From an uncultured Rhodospirillales bacterium (GTDB taxonomy: Bacteria > Pseudomonadota > Alphaproteobacteria > Azospirillales > Azospirillaceae): a stretch of DNA of 37,162 nt. This document shows, piece by piece, positions 8,829 through 17,119 of this stretch; positions within the stretch are counted from its first letter, which is position 1; every line of letters begins with the position of its first letter. The notes beneath the pieces are model-generated. The model ran no database searches, was not told the origin of the DNA, and saw only the letters and a program-made list of their open reading frames with translations. The stretch is taken from contig CAIXKV010000203.1 of the NCBI GenBank assembly GCA_903920145.1, positions 1 through 37,162 of the forward strand, written 5' to 3'. The translations under genes were made by a program, and so were the position numbers.

Positions 8829-9590
8829 TCAGAAATGATCCTTACGATGCCGTAACTCGGCGAAGATTCGGGCGGGTGAGGCTCCGGTCATGCCCAGAAC
8901 CTGAGCCATTGAGGGCTCGTCGGCCCGCAGGAACGGATTGGTGGCGCATTCCTCGGCTATGGTGGTGGGAACGGTGGGCGCACCGTGGTCACGTTGCCGT
9001 TGGGCGTGTTCGATCCGGGCCAGAAGGGCTGGATTCTCGGGTTCAAGGGTGAGAGCAAAACGGGCATTGGCCAACGTATATTCATGAGCGCAACACACTT
9101 GAGTTTCGCTAGGCAGCGCCCGTAACCGCAATAAAGAGGCCCACATTTGCTCGGCGGTGCCTTCAAACAATCGGCCACAACCTAATGAAAATAAGGTATC
9201 TCCACAAAAGACGACGCCGGTCTGTGGAAAATAAAAAGACAGATGGCTTCGTGTGTGGCCTGGGGTTCCGATCACCTCAATCATTTCGGATCCGAATTGA
9301 AAATGATCGCCCGGTTCCACGCCCCGATCAACCTCGGGCATGCGGGCACGGTCAGAGGTCGCCCCGACCACCGGGCAACGGTAGCGGCTTTTGATCTGGA
9401 GGTCGCCGGCGATGTGGTCGTCATGGTGATGGGTGTTGAGGACAACGCCGATCTGCCAGCCATGGCGTTCGACCTCACGAATCACCGGCCCGGCTTCGGC
9501 GGGATCGATCACCGCAACCCGATCGCTCTCGGGGTCACGAAGGGCGTAGATGTAATTATCCCGGCGTGCGGGAATGATCAGCATCTCCAT
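8829..9590 (-). CDS. gloB: Hydroxyacylglutathione hydrolase (glyoxalase II)
   Basis: Zinc hydrolase of the metallo-beta-lactamase fold, 253 residues, the usual length. It hydrolyses S-lactoylglutathione to lactate and glutathione in methylglyoxal detoxification. Metal-binding signatures are all present: THHHDDH (~residue 55), the His of GTPGHTRSH (~110), the Asp of GDTLFSLGCGRLFEG (~134) and the His of AHEYTLANARF (~173). The C-terminal helical region specific to glyoxalase II follows. ATG 9590 begins MEMLIIPARRDNY, the standard family start; the reading frame stays open for another 188 codons upstream but that stretch is antisense to the neighbouring spacer and gene. It is divergent from a methyltransferase. 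Confidence 0.96.
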   Translation of the reverse strand: MEMLIIPARRDNYIYALRDPESDRVAVIDPAEAGPVIREVERHGWQIGVVLNTHHHDDHIAGDLQIKSRYRCPVVGATSDRARMPEVDRGVEPGDHFQFGSEMIEVIGTPGHTRSHLSFYFPQTGVVFCGDTLFSLGCGRLFEGTAEQMWASLLRLRALPSETQVCCAHEYTLANARFALTLEPENPALLARIEHAQRQRDHGAPTVPTTIAEECATNPFLRADEPSMAQVLGMTGASPARIFAELRHRKDHF

Positions 9591-9666
9591 GACGATCCGG
9601 TCTCCGTGGTGGATGGGCCGTGAAAGGTGGGCGCTTGGCCCCATCAACACCAGGATAAGGCTTTTT

Positions 9667-9750
9667 GTGGGCTCTGCCCACACACCTGCAAAGGGCTCGT
9701 CGGCCCTTTGCACCCGTCTTTCAAGCCCAGTCTGGCCGGGCCCTTTTTTT
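9667..9750 (+). ncRNA. Multi-hairpin leader or small RNA with T run
   Basis: In the spacer between divergent genes. GTGGGC-TCT-GCCCAC (9667-9681) and TGCAAAGGGC-TCGTCG-GCCCTTTGCA (9687-9712, perfect 10-bp stem) are followed by a weaker GCCC/GGGC stem and TTTTTTT (9744-9750). Read rightward this ends like an intrinsic terminator, yet no gene lies upstream on that strand. It is therefore either a small RNA or a leader attenuator for the methyltransferase that starts about 95 bases later. No known RNA family was recognised. Confidence 0.45.
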
Positions 9751-9845
9751 CGTGGGGCAGGTCGTCGGATTGGCTTGATTTCCTGTCGGCCATGCCCCCT
9801 ATCAGGGGGGCTGGTCTTTGGTTCTCGGGGAGTCCCCGCGCCCGC

Positions 9846-10589
9846 ATGTATACTGACATCACCACCCTTCGCGATTTTTACCAAACCAGCCTGGGCCAAG
9901 TGGCGCGGCGGTTGATTCGGCGCCGTTTGCGCGAGGTCTGGCCAAGCGCCAGAGGCCTGACTCTGGTGGGGATCGGCTATGCCAGCCCCTATCTGCGGCC
10001 CTATCGTGACGAAGCCGAGCGGGTGTTTGCGCTGATGCCAGCGTCCCAGGGGGTTGGCTATTGGCCTGCCGAGGGGCCAGGGTTGGTGGCGCTCACCGAC
10101 GAGGCTGAATTGCCGTTGGCCGATTTGTCGGTGGATCGGGTGCTGTTGATCCATGGCCTGGAAGGCACCGAGCAGTTAAGGCCGATGCTGCGGGAAATCT
10201 GGCGCGTGTTGGCAGGGGACGGGCGGTTGCTGGCGGTGGTGCCCAACCGTCGGGGGCTGTGGGCACGGGCGGAGTGGACGCCGTTCGGTCATGGCTACCC
10301 CTATTCGGTCAGCCAGCTCAAGCAGGTGTTGCGCGACACCCTGTTTGTGCCGGAACGCACCGCCCACGCCTTGTTTATTCCCCCGGTGCGCTCGCGTTTT
10401 GCCTTGGCTTGGGCGCCAGCCTGGGAGCAAATCGGCCTGCGTTGGTTCAAAACCTTTGCCGGTGTGACGATGATCGAGGCGAGCAAACAACTGTTTGCGG
10501 GCGTCAGCCGCCGGGCCATGACCGCAGAGAGCCGCCGCCTGATTCTTCCCGTCCCCGGCGGCGCTACCCAGGTTCGGGGCTCTCGATAG
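9846..10589 (+). CDS. SAM-dependent methyltransferase-like protein
   Basis: 247 residues. The N-terminal helix (LRDFYQTSLGQVARRLIRRRL) precedes a Rossmann-like core with TLVGIGYASPYL in the position of motif I, and LLIHGLEGTEQLRPMLREIWRVLAGDGRLLAVVPNRRG, split by typical turns, as the motif IV-post I region of class I methyltransferases. Motif I is degenerate: the usual GxGxG is reduced to GIGYA. ATG 9846 fits the family-like start; a longer frame to 9627 would run through the hairpin region. It is paired with gloB in reverse orientation. The substrate is unknown. Confidence 0.85.
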   Translation: MYTDITTLRDFYQTSLGQVARRLIRRRLREVWPSARGLTLVGIGYASPYLRPYRDEAERVFALMPASQGVGYWPAEGPGLVALTDEAELPLADLSVDRVLLIHGLEGTEQLRPMLREIWRVLAGDGRLLAVVPNRRGLWARAEWTPFGHGYPYSVSQLKQVLRDTLFVPERTAHALFIPPVRSRFALAWAPAWEQIGLRWFKTFAGVTMIEASKQLFAGVSRRAMTAESRRLILPVPGGATQVRGSR

Positions 10590-10604
10590 TGTTCCCTGCC
10601 CGCT

Positions 10605-11276
10605 TCAGCAGCGTCGCAACATAAAGACCGCCTGTTCCGCAATCAGATTGGATACGGCCCCTGCCCCATGGCCGCGAATGCGGTCGGATCGGTCAAGGAT
10701 CACAGTATCCTCAATGCGAATGCCCACTTCCCGGCACAGCGTCACAAAGTCGGTGATGGTGCAGAGATGGATATTGGGCGTGTTCCACCACTGATAGCCC
10801 AATCGCTGTGTTACCGGCATCCGTCCCATGGCCAGCAGCCACAGGCGAATCCGCCAGTTGCCGAAATTGGGCAATGAAACCACCGCTCGACGGCCAATTC
10901 GCACCAAATCCAGCAACACATCCCGAGGCGCCCGCATGGCCTGAAGGGTTTGGCTTAGGATGACATAATCAAAGGCGTCGCTGGGATAGTCCTTCAGGTC
11001 GGTGTCGGCGTCACCTTGAATCACCGACAGCCCATGATTGACGCAGAACTTCACGCCATCCATGGATAGCTCCAGCCCGCGCCCGTCCACGCCCTTGGTG
11101 TGCACCAGATGGGCCAGCAACGTCCCGTCGCCGCACCCAACATCCAGCACCCGTGCGCCCGGCTCGATCATATCGGCGATCAATTTCAGATCGGCCCGAA
11201 TCAACGACTCCCCGCTGCGAGCCGGTCGTGCCGGGTCGCGGACCGCGCCTGGGGTTGGTTCCCACCGCTGAGTCAT
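10605..11276 (-). CDS. metW: Methionine biosynthesis protein MetW
   Basis: Class I SAM-binding fold protein, 223 residues. Motif I is [15 protein letters not shown] (~residue 42); the family-specific segments [26 protein letters not shown] and [16 protein letters not shown] are all visible. MetW is always found next to MetX in many proteobacteria and, in families studied, supports MetX activity. The start codon ATG (11274-11276) overlaps the stop of metX as ATGA, so translation is coupled. A longer frame to 11321 exists but lies inside metX. The end is 15 bases from the end of the convergent methyltransferase gene. Confidence 0.95.
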   Translation of the reverse strand: MTQRWEPTPGAVRDPARPARSGESLIRADLKLIADMIEPGARVLDVGCGDGTLLAHLVHTKGVDGRGLELSMDGVKFCVNHGLSVIQGDADTDLKDYPSDAFDYVILSQTLQAMRAPRDVLLDLVRIGRRAVVSLPNFGNWRIRLWLLAMGRMPVTQRLGYQWWNTPNIHLCTITDFVTLCREVGIRIEDTVILDRSDRIRGHGAGAVSNLIAEQAVFMLRRC

Positions 11277-12505
11277 CGGGGTGCCCATCGGCGTCGGGGC
11301 AAGCCCCGGTGTGCAGCACAACCGTCAAGAAATCCGTGCATCACTTGATGCAACTCCGGTTCATCCAGCAAAAAGGCATCATGGCCTTTGTCGGTGGTGA
11401 CTTCAACAAAACTGACATTGGCCGCGACGGCGTTGAGCGCATGGACGATCTCTCGGGAGACCGTCGTCGGGAACAGCCAGTCGCTGGAAAAGCTGATCAC
11501 GCAAAAGCGCACGGGCGTTGTTTGCCCCTTATGGAGAAAGGCCCGCGATAGCACTCCACCATGTTCGGCGGCCAAGTCGAAGTAATCCATCGCCCGCGTG
11601 ATATACAGGTACGAATTGGCATCGAAACGGTCGACAAAGGCGCTGCCCTGATAGCGCAAATAGCTTTCCACTTGGAAATCGGCATCAAACCCATAGGTAA
11701 AGGCGGGCCGATCCTGAAGGTTGCGGCCAAATTTGCGATGCAGAGCGGTTTCCGACAGATAGGTGACGTGCGCCGCCATGCGGGCGACCGCCAAGCCGGC
11801 TTCTGGTCGTCGTCCAAGCGACACATAGTCGCCACCACACCATTCGGGATCGGCCATGATGGCCTGACGGCCAACCTCGCCAAACGCGATGTTTTGCGCG
11901 GAATGGCGTGGTGCGGTCGCAATGGGCATGGCCGCAAACACCGATTCAGGGTAGCTTGTTACCCATTGCAGGGCTTGCATACCGCCCATCGATCCGCCGA
12001 TGACGCAAAATAGGCGCTCAATCCCAAGATGTTCAACCAATAGTTTTTGGGCCCGAACCATGTCGCCGATGGTGATGACCGGAAAGTGAATGCCGTAGGG
12101 GCGGCCTGTGGCGGGGTCGATATCCATCGGGCCGATGGTGCCCATGCAGCCGCCCAACACATTGGAACAGATCACGAAAAAGCGATCGGTGTCGATAGGG
12201 CGACCGGGGCCGACCATGATTTCCCACCAGCCCGGCTTTCCCGTCACCGGATTGCCGCCGATCACATACTGATCCCCGGTTAGCGCGTGGCATAACAGGA
12301 TCGCGTTGGAGCGGTCGGCATTGAGGCTGCCGTAGGTTTGGTATGCGACCGGAAAGTCGCTCAATGTAACGCCGCAGTCGAGTGGCATGGGGCGGTCGGT
12401 GGCCAGCCGAACGCGCGGCTGGTGCCCGTGATCGGCGATGGACTCGGGAGCAAGCGGCTCTATGGCCATGGGGGACGTGCCGAGGGTTGGTGTTAGCGAC
12501 TCCAT
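11273..12505 (-). CDS. metX: Homoserine O-acetyltransferase
   Basis: Alpha/beta-hydrolase acyltransferase of 410 residues that activates homoserine for methionine synthesis using an acyl-CoA. Visible are the oxyanion region [12 protein letters not shown], the nucleophile elbow [12 protein letters not shown], the catalytic Asp in SFSSDWLFP and the catalytic His in DKGHDAFLL. Acetyl versus succinyl donor specificity is set by few residues and I do not claim it from family name alone. Start: ATG 12505 is the longest; ATG 12469 is an alternative and would agree with a possible promoter whose -10 touches 12506. It forms an operon with metW and is divergent from the chorismate mutase gene. Confidence 0.95.
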   Translation of the reverse strand: MESLTPTLGTSPMAIEPLAPESIADHGHQPRVRLATDRPMPLDCGVTLSDFPVAYQTYGSLNADRSNAILLCHALTGDQYVIGGNPVTGKPGWWEIMVGPGRPIDTDRFFVICSNVLGGCMGTIGPMDIDPATGRPYGIHFPVITIGDMVRAQKLLVEHLGIERLFCVIGGSMGGMQALQWVTSYPESVFAAMPIATAPRHSAQNIAFGEVGRQAIMADPEWCGGDYVSLGRRPEAGLAVARMAAHVTYLSETALHRKFGRNLQDRPAFTYGFDADFQVESYLRYQGSAFVDRFDANSYLYITRAMDYFDLAAEHGGVLSRAFLHKGQTTPVRFCVISFSSDWLFPTTVSREIVHALNAVAANVSFVEVTTDKGHDAFLLDEPELHQVMHGFLDGCAAHRGLPRRRWAPR

Positions 12506-12534
12506 AGCTATGAACCAAGCCTCGGAGGTGTCAA
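12506..12534 (-). promoter_or_regulatory. Possible metX promoter
   Basis: On the minus strand TTGACA (12534-12529), a 17-base spacer and ATAGCT (12511-12506). The -35 box is perfect and the -10 box poor. If used, transcription would start inside the annotated metX N-terminus, favouring ATG 12469 as the true start. Confidence 0.35.
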
Positions 12535-12604
12535 TGTTTTCTTTGATTTTAGCAGGCGTGCAGACTACTACTAGGCGGCTTCATCCGCATTGGTTCCCTT
12601 CGCC

Positions 12605-13492
12605 ATGATCACGCCCTTGCTGTCCCTCGAGGACCTGCGCACCCGAATCGACCGCATTGACGACGCGCTTCATGACCTGTTGATGGAGCGCACCGAGGTG
12701 GTCAAAGAGATCGGCGTCCTCAAGGGGGCCGGGCACCCCGTGCTGCGTCCCGCGCGCGAGGCGATGATCTTGCGTCGGTTATTGGCTCGCCATCAGGGTG
12801 ACCTGCCCGCTGCGGTAGTCTTACGGATGTGGCGAGAGATGATTTCCGGCCTGACTCAGCTTCAGGGCCGATTTGGGGTGACAGTTTATGCTCCTGAAGA
12901 TCGGCGCGGGTTCTGGGATGTGGCCCGCGACCACTTCGGCAGCCAGACCCCGATGACCGTGGTAAACTCGCCGGTGGCGGCGGTGCGGGCGGTGGCCGAA
13001 GGCACCGCCGGTGTTGGTGTTGTCCCTTTTCCGGCGGAAGATGATGCCGATCCCTGGTGGCGCTTTATCAATGGCGATGACGAGCGGACGCCCCACGTGG
13101 TGGCGCGCCTGCCGTATTTTGGCCGGGGGAATGGTCGGGGCGAGGATCGTGACGCCTTGGCCATCGCTTTGGTCCCCCATGAGCCCACCGCGTTTGGTGT
13201 GGAGTCGTTGTATGCCGATCGCTCTCTGATCCGCATCGAATTGGGAGAGGATATCAGTCGGGGGCGCCTGAAAGACGCGCTGGAAGCCGCCGGTTTGCCA
13301 CCGATCAGCTTTTGCAGTTGGTTGGGGCGGGCCGGAGCCGGGCCGGTACATCTGGTCGAAATCGCGGGCTTTGTTGGAACCGGCGACCATCGTTTGGCGG
13401 CTTGCGCGGATCGAATGTCGTCGCCTCCGATCCGCATCAACACCATGGGCGGCTATGCGGTGCCGCTGGTTTTGGGATCCGATGGCCGTTAA
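12605..13492 (+). CDS. Chorismate mutase (AroQ type) with C-terminal extension
   Basis: 295 residues. The first ~90 form an AroQ-type helical chorismate mutase (LEDLRTRIDRIDDALHDLL, RTEVVKEIGVLK, PAREAMILRRL split over three helices), converting chorismate to prephenate. The remaining ~200 residues resemble a prephenate-dehydratase-like binding fold followed by an ACT-like end (VGVVPFPAEDD; RGRLKDALEAAGLP), but I cannot see the catalytic Thr-Arg-Phe of active dehydratases, so dehydratase activity is doubtful. ATG 12605 gives MITPLLSLEDL; TTG 12590 is possible. Prephenate dehydrogenase follows after 55 bases, so the two probably form an operon for aromatic amino acids. Confidence 0.85.
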   Translation: MITPLLSLEDLRTRIDRIDDALHDLLMERTEVVKEIGVLKGAGHPVLRPAREAMILRRLLARHQGDLPAAVVLRMWREMISGLTQLQGRFGVTVYAPEDRRGFWDVARDHFGSQTPMTVVNSPVAAVRAVAEGTAGVGVVPFPAEDDADPWWRFINGDDERTPHVVARLPYFGRGNGRGEDRDALAIALVPHEPTAFGVESLYADRSLIRIELGEDISRGRLKDALEAAGLPPISFCSWLGRAGAGPVHLVEIAGFVGTGDHRLAACADRMSSPPIRINTMGGYAVPLVLGSDGR

Positions 13493-13547
13493 AAACGGGT
13501 GCCGCAGAGTCTCGTAAGCCGTCGTTGCCCGAAGAGGACGTCTTCTG

Positions 13548-14435
13548 ATGGAACAGACCCCGTTGTTCGGGCGTGTGGCTCTGATTGGCATGGGCCTGAT
13601 CGGCGGGTCGCTGGCCTTGGCCTTGCGGCAGCATGGGCTTGTGGGCCGACTGGTGGGGGCCGACCATAATCCCGATCATGTGACTCAGGCGCTGGCCCTG
13701 GGGTTGGTGGACGAGGCCGGAACCGATCTGGGATTGGCGGTGCGCGGCTGTGATTTGGTGGTATTGGCGACGCCGGTCGGCACCTTTGCCGAGTTGGCCG
13801 CCACCATCGCCCCCCACTGTATGCCGGGTGCCATTGTTTCGGACGTGGGTTCGGTCAAGGAGCTGGTGCTGCGCGAGATCGCTCCCCGCCTGCCGCCCGG
13901 AGTCCATCTGGTTCCGGCCCATCCGATCGCCGGCACCGAACATTCCGGGCCGGCTGCCGGTTTTGCCACACTGTTCCAAGGCCGTTGGTGCATCCTGACC
14001 CCTGCCGCCGACACCGACCCGAGCGCGGTTGAGCGGGTCCGGGCGCTGTGGCTGCGGGTCGGCTCGATGGTTGAGGTGATGACCGCCGAACATCACGACC
14101 GGGTTCTGGCTATCACCTCTCACCTGCCGCACCTGATTGCCTACACCATCGTCGATACGGCGGTGGGTCTCGAGGAATCAACGCAATCCGAGGTGATCAA
14201 ATTTTCGGCCAGCGGCTTTCGGGATTTTACCCGCATTGCGGCTTCGGACCCGATCATGTGGCGCGATATTTTCCTGAATAATCGTGAGGCGGTTCTGGAG
14301 ATTCTGCAACGCTTCACCGAGGATCTGACGGCTTTGCAACGGGCGATTCGTCGTGGCGAGGGCGATACCCTTCAGGAGGTCTTTACCCGCACTCGTGGCA
14401 TTCGTCGCGGCATCATTGATGCCAAGCAAGCCTGA
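13548..14435 (+). CDS. tyrC: Prephenate/arogenate dehydrogenase
   Basis: NAD(P)-dependent dehydrogenase of the TyrA class, 295 residues. It oxidatively decarboxylates prephenate (or arogenate) on the route to tyrosine. The nucleotide-binding loop is GMGLIGGS (~14-21); substrate-site signatures are VSDVGSVK (~103), HPIAGTEHSG (~125, catalytic His) and SHLPHLIAY with SASGFRDFTRIA (~190-235). No ACT domain follows, so feedback control, if any, is by another route. The start has GAGGACG upstream. Substrate choice between prephenate and arogenate is not readable here. It follows the chorismate mutase; an imidazoleacetol-phosphate-type aminotransferase that I would expect between them is absent. 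Confidence 0.93.
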   Translation: MEQTPLFGRVALIGMGLIGGSLALALRQHGLVGRLVGADHNPDHVTQALALGLVDEAGTDLGLAVRGCDLVVLATPVGTFAELAATIAPHCMPGAIVSDVGSVKELVLREIAPRLPPGVHLVPAHPIAGTEHSGPAAGFATLFQGRWCILTPAADTDPSAVERVRALWLRVGSMVEVMTAEHHDRVLAITSHLPHLIAYTIVDTAVGLEESTQSEVIKFSASGFRDFTRIAASDPIMWRDIFLNNREAVLEILQRFTEDLTALQRAIRRGEGDTLQEVFTRTRGIRRGIIDAKQA

Positions 14436-14436
14436 T

Positions 14437-14451
14437 ACGATAGACTATCGT
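14437..14451. terminator. Short palindrome after tyrC
   Basis: ACGATAG-A-CTATCGT, a perfect 7-bp inverted repeat two bases after the tyrC stop. The loop is too short for a stable RNA hairpin as drawn (pairing would open one or two pairs) and no T run follows, so termination is uncertain. Confidence 0.3.
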
Positions 14452-14498
14452 GATAGGGGATTGCGTCAGGCTAGAGGGGCCACCAGCACAGGACCGGA

Positions 14499-15740
14499 AT
14501 GATGGACGCTTTGCGGGCACAGTATGAGGAATACCCCTACCCGTCCCGGAATCCCGCCGACGAGGACCGCCGTTTGTTGGTGGGCTCGCCCAGTCATCTG
14601 AGTCAGCTCAACCACTATGTCTTCGGCGGGAGGCTCGATCCCGCCGCGCCGTTACGGGTGTTGGTGGCCGGAGGCGGGACTGGCGACGCAGCGATCATGC
14701 TGGGGCAGCAATTGCGCGACGCTGGCACACCGGCCAGCCTCACCTATCTGGACCTGTCGCAAGCATCGCTGGCAATCGCCGAGTCGCGCGCCAAACGGCG
14801 CGGTTTGGAGTCTTTGACGTTTCATCAGGGCTCGCTTTTGGATCTGGAGCCAAGCCGTTGGGGGCTGTTCGACTATATCGACTGCTGCGGTGTGCTCCAT
14901 CATTTGGACAAACCTACGGCGGGACTTGCGGCGCTGGTATCGGTTCTGGCGCCCGGCGGCGGCATCGGCTTGATGGTTTACGCGCCTTATGGTCGCAACG
15001 GGGTCTATCCGCTCCAGGATGCCTTACGCACCTTGGGGGACGGTTTGCCGGCCTCCGAGCGGTTGGCTTTGGCCCGGCGCTTGTTGAAACAATTGCCGCC
15101 TGGGAACGGGTTTCGAAACAATCCCCATCTTGCGGACCATGTGGCATCGGATGCCGGGCTTTATGACCTGCTGTTACACAGCCGGGACCGGGCCTTTACC
15201 GTTTCCGAGCTGGTGGCGATGGTGGGCTCCTGTGGCATGGCGGTGAGTGGCCTGATCGAACCGGCTCTTTACGAACCTGCGACCTATGTCAGAGATCCGC
15301 GTCTGCTCAAACGGTTGGAGGGGCGGCCTTGGCTCGAGCGGGCGGCATGGGCCGAACAGGTGGGGGGTGTGCTGGCCAAGCATATCGCCTATCTGGTTCG
15401 GCCCGAACAGCTGGCGACGGCAGTCGCCCAACCCTCAACGCCCGAGATGGTGCCGGTTCCGCACGAGCTGGATGGTCCGGTGTTGGCGGCAGCTTCTCTG
15501 CCTGGTGCTACTCTGGACGTGTTTTTGTCCGGTGTGTCCCTGGAGCTTCCCCTGCCCCGGCTGGCGGGGCCGTTGTTGGCCAGAATTGATGGCCAAACCA
15601 GCCTAGGGGCGCTGCATCAGCATCTTTTGGCTCTGGATCGCACCTTGGATTGGGAGGCTTTCAAGCGCCAGTTCGATCAGCTTTATCGGCAGCTTAACGG
15701 GATAGGGAAGCTGTATCTGAAAGCGCCAACCGTTCCTTAA
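14499..15740 (+). CDS. Class I SAM-dependent methyltransferase, two-domain
   Basis: 413 residues. The N-terminal part begins with the characteristic YEEYPYPSRNP segment, followed by motif I VLVAGGGTGDAAIMLG (~54-69), TYLDLSQASLAIA (acidic motif II), and CCGVLHHLDKP (motif IV). The C-terminal ~170 residues are a separate, weakly conserved domain with several leucine-rich helices (TSLGALHQHLLAL). The family includes proteins with tetratricopeptide neighbours and unknown substrates. It follows tyrC by 63 bases, probably as part of that transcript. The start ATG has GGACCGGA upstream. Its stop codon overlaps that of the convergent ribonuclease gene in a shared TTAA. Confidence 0.88.
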   Translation: MMDALRAQYEEYPYPSRNPADEDRRLLVGSPSHLSQLNHYVFGGRLDPAAPLRVLVAGGGTGDAAIMLGQQLRDAGTPASLTYLDLSQASLAIAESRAKRRGLESLTFHQGSLLDLEPSRWGLFDYIDCCGVLHHLDKPTAGLAALVSVLAPGGGIGLMVYAPYGRNGVYPLQDALRTLGDGLPASERLALARRLLKQLPPGNGFRNNPHLADHVASDAGLYDLLLHSRDRAFTVSELVAMVGSCGMAVSGLIEPALYEPATYVRDPRLLKRLEGRPWLERAAWAEQVGGVLAKHIAYLVRPEQLATAVAQPSTPEMVPVPHELDGPVLAAASLPGATLDVFLSGVSLELPLPRLAGPLLARIDGQTSLGALHQHLLALDRTLDWEAFKRQFDQLYRQLNGIGKLYLKAPTVP

Positions 15741-16930
15741 TCGCCAAGCGGGGGCGTTGCAGCCGCAGATTCAAGCGGAACCAAGCGGATTCGGGTTCCG
15801 GAAATCGCCAGAGCCAGCCGCCCTCGTTTCAGGGCCAAGGCGTCTTTGCCAAACAAATCGCGCCGCCAGCCTGACAGAGCCGGAACGTCGGCGTGGTCGT
15901 CGGCGGCGATGGCGTCCAAATCGGCAGCCGAAGCCACCAGCTTGCTGGCCACATGATGGTCTTCGCATTTCATTTTCAGCAGAACCCGCAGCAGCTCGAC
16001 CACCGAAGCCGCGCCGGGGGGAAGGTCGACCGTGGGCTCTTCTCGAGGGCACTGGTCATCGGGAAGGGCTAGGCCTCGCGCGACCGCCGCCAGCAGGTCC
16101 GTCCCCATCCGGCTTTCGGCCAGACTGCGTCCCAAGCCTCGCACCCGCCCGAGATCGTCGACACTGGTCGGAGCGTGGGCGGCGATTTCCAACAGCGCCT
16201 CATCTCGCAAAACCCGTCCGCGCGGCAGATCGCGGGTCTGGGCTTCGCGTTCGCGCCAAGCCGCAATTTCACGTAGGATCGCCCGGAATCGGGGCTTGGC
16301 TGAACGGATCTTGAATCGCAGCCAAGAGGTTTCAGGATCAACGGCATAAGTGGCGGCGTTGGTGAGTATCGCCATTTCCTGATCAAGCCAATTGGCCCGT
16401 CCGCTCTTAGTCAAACGGCGGTGCAGCTTGTCATAAACTGGGCGAAGATGAATCACGTCAGAGAGCGCATAAGCCAGTTGTCGCTCGGTCAGAGGCCGCA
16501 AGGACCAGTCGGTAAAGCGACTCGATTTATCAACGCGAACACCGGCCAGCTTCGAAACCAGCGTTTCGTAGCTAACACTGTCGCCAAAGCCGCAGACCAT
16601 CGCCGCAACCTGGGTATCAAAGAGCGGTGCCGGCACTCGTCCCGCGAGATGAAAAAAAATTTCAATGTCTTGGCGCGCGGCGTGAAAGACCTTAAGCACC
16701 GACGGCGCCGCCATCAGGTCATACAATGGGCGCAAATCGATATCGGGCGCCAGAGGGTCGATGGCCACCGCCTCCCCTGGCCCGGCCACCTGGACCAGAC
16801 ACAATTGCGGCCAATAGGTTTTTTCGCGCATGAACTCGGTATCGACGGTGACAAAATCTGCCGTTGCCTGCCGGGCGCAAAACGCTGCCAAGGAATCGGT
16901 TGTGGTGATCAAGCTCATGGGCTCACTCAT
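15737..16930 (-). CDS. rnd: Ribonuclease D
   Basis: 3'-5' exoribonuclease of the DEDDy family, 397 residues, involved in maturing tRNA and other small RNA ends. Catalytic motifs are VDTEF (Asp/Glu, ~29-33), HAARQDIE (Asp, ~85-90), and LAYALSDVIHL (Tyr and Asp, ~153-157). An HRDC domain follows (~205-290, ALLEIAAHAPTSVDDL), then a C-terminal domain as in full-length RNase D. The start MSEPMSLITTTDSL is typical of alphaproteobacterial members. The end overlaps the convergent methyltransferase by four bases. Confidence 0.95.
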   Translation of the reverse strand: MSEPMSLITTTDSLAAFCARQATADFVTVDTEFMREKTYWPQLCLVQVAGPGEAVAIDPLAPDIDLRPLYDLMAAPSVLKVFHAARQDIEIFFHLAGRVPAPLFDTQVAAMVCGFGDSVSYETLVSKLAGVRVDKSSRFTDWSLRPLTERQLAYALSDVIHLRPVYDKLHRRLTKSGRANWLDQEMAILTNAATYAVDPETSWLRFKIRSAKPRFRAILREIAAWREREAQTRDLPRGRVLRDEALLEIAAHAPTSVDDLGRVRGLGRSLAESRMGTDLLAAVARGLALPDDQCPREEPTVDLPPGAASVVELLRVLLKMKCEDHHVASKLVASAADLDAIAADDHADVPALSGWRRDLFGKDALALKRGRLALAISGTRIRLVPLESAAATPPLGD

Positions 16931-17011
16931 ACACCACCGGGAGCCCTAGGGAAAGCGGAGCAATCGCTGAACACGGGGGTTTTGGGGGCATAGGGGCCTG
17001 CCTCCGAGGGT

Positions 17012-17035
17012 GGCCTTGATGTGTGTCAACATCAA
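17012..17035 (+). repeat. Hairpin-1 variant of the repeat
   Basis: GCCTTGATGT, GTGTCA, ACATCAA: a 7-bp stem (17016-17022 with 17029-17035) with a 6-base loop resembling hairpin 1. It lies between rnd and the chemoreceptor terminator and stands alone. Confidence 0.5.
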
Positions 17036-17042
17036 CATGAAA

Positions 17043-17086
17043 CTCTGTGGGGGCTCAAAAGGTCGGCCCTTTGAGCCCCCACAGAG
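17043..17086 (-). terminator. Strong hairpin after the chemoreceptor gene
   Basis: Perfect 17-bp inverted repeat (17043-17059 with 17070-17086; CTCTGTGG...CCACAGAG ends) around a 10-base loop, 34 bases beyond the chemoreceptor stop. On the minus strand only a short T cluster follows. It separates the sensing operon from rnd. Confidence 0.7.
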
Positions 17087-17119
17087 CGGAGGAATGATCC
17101 AGGCTGGCTATGCGGCAGC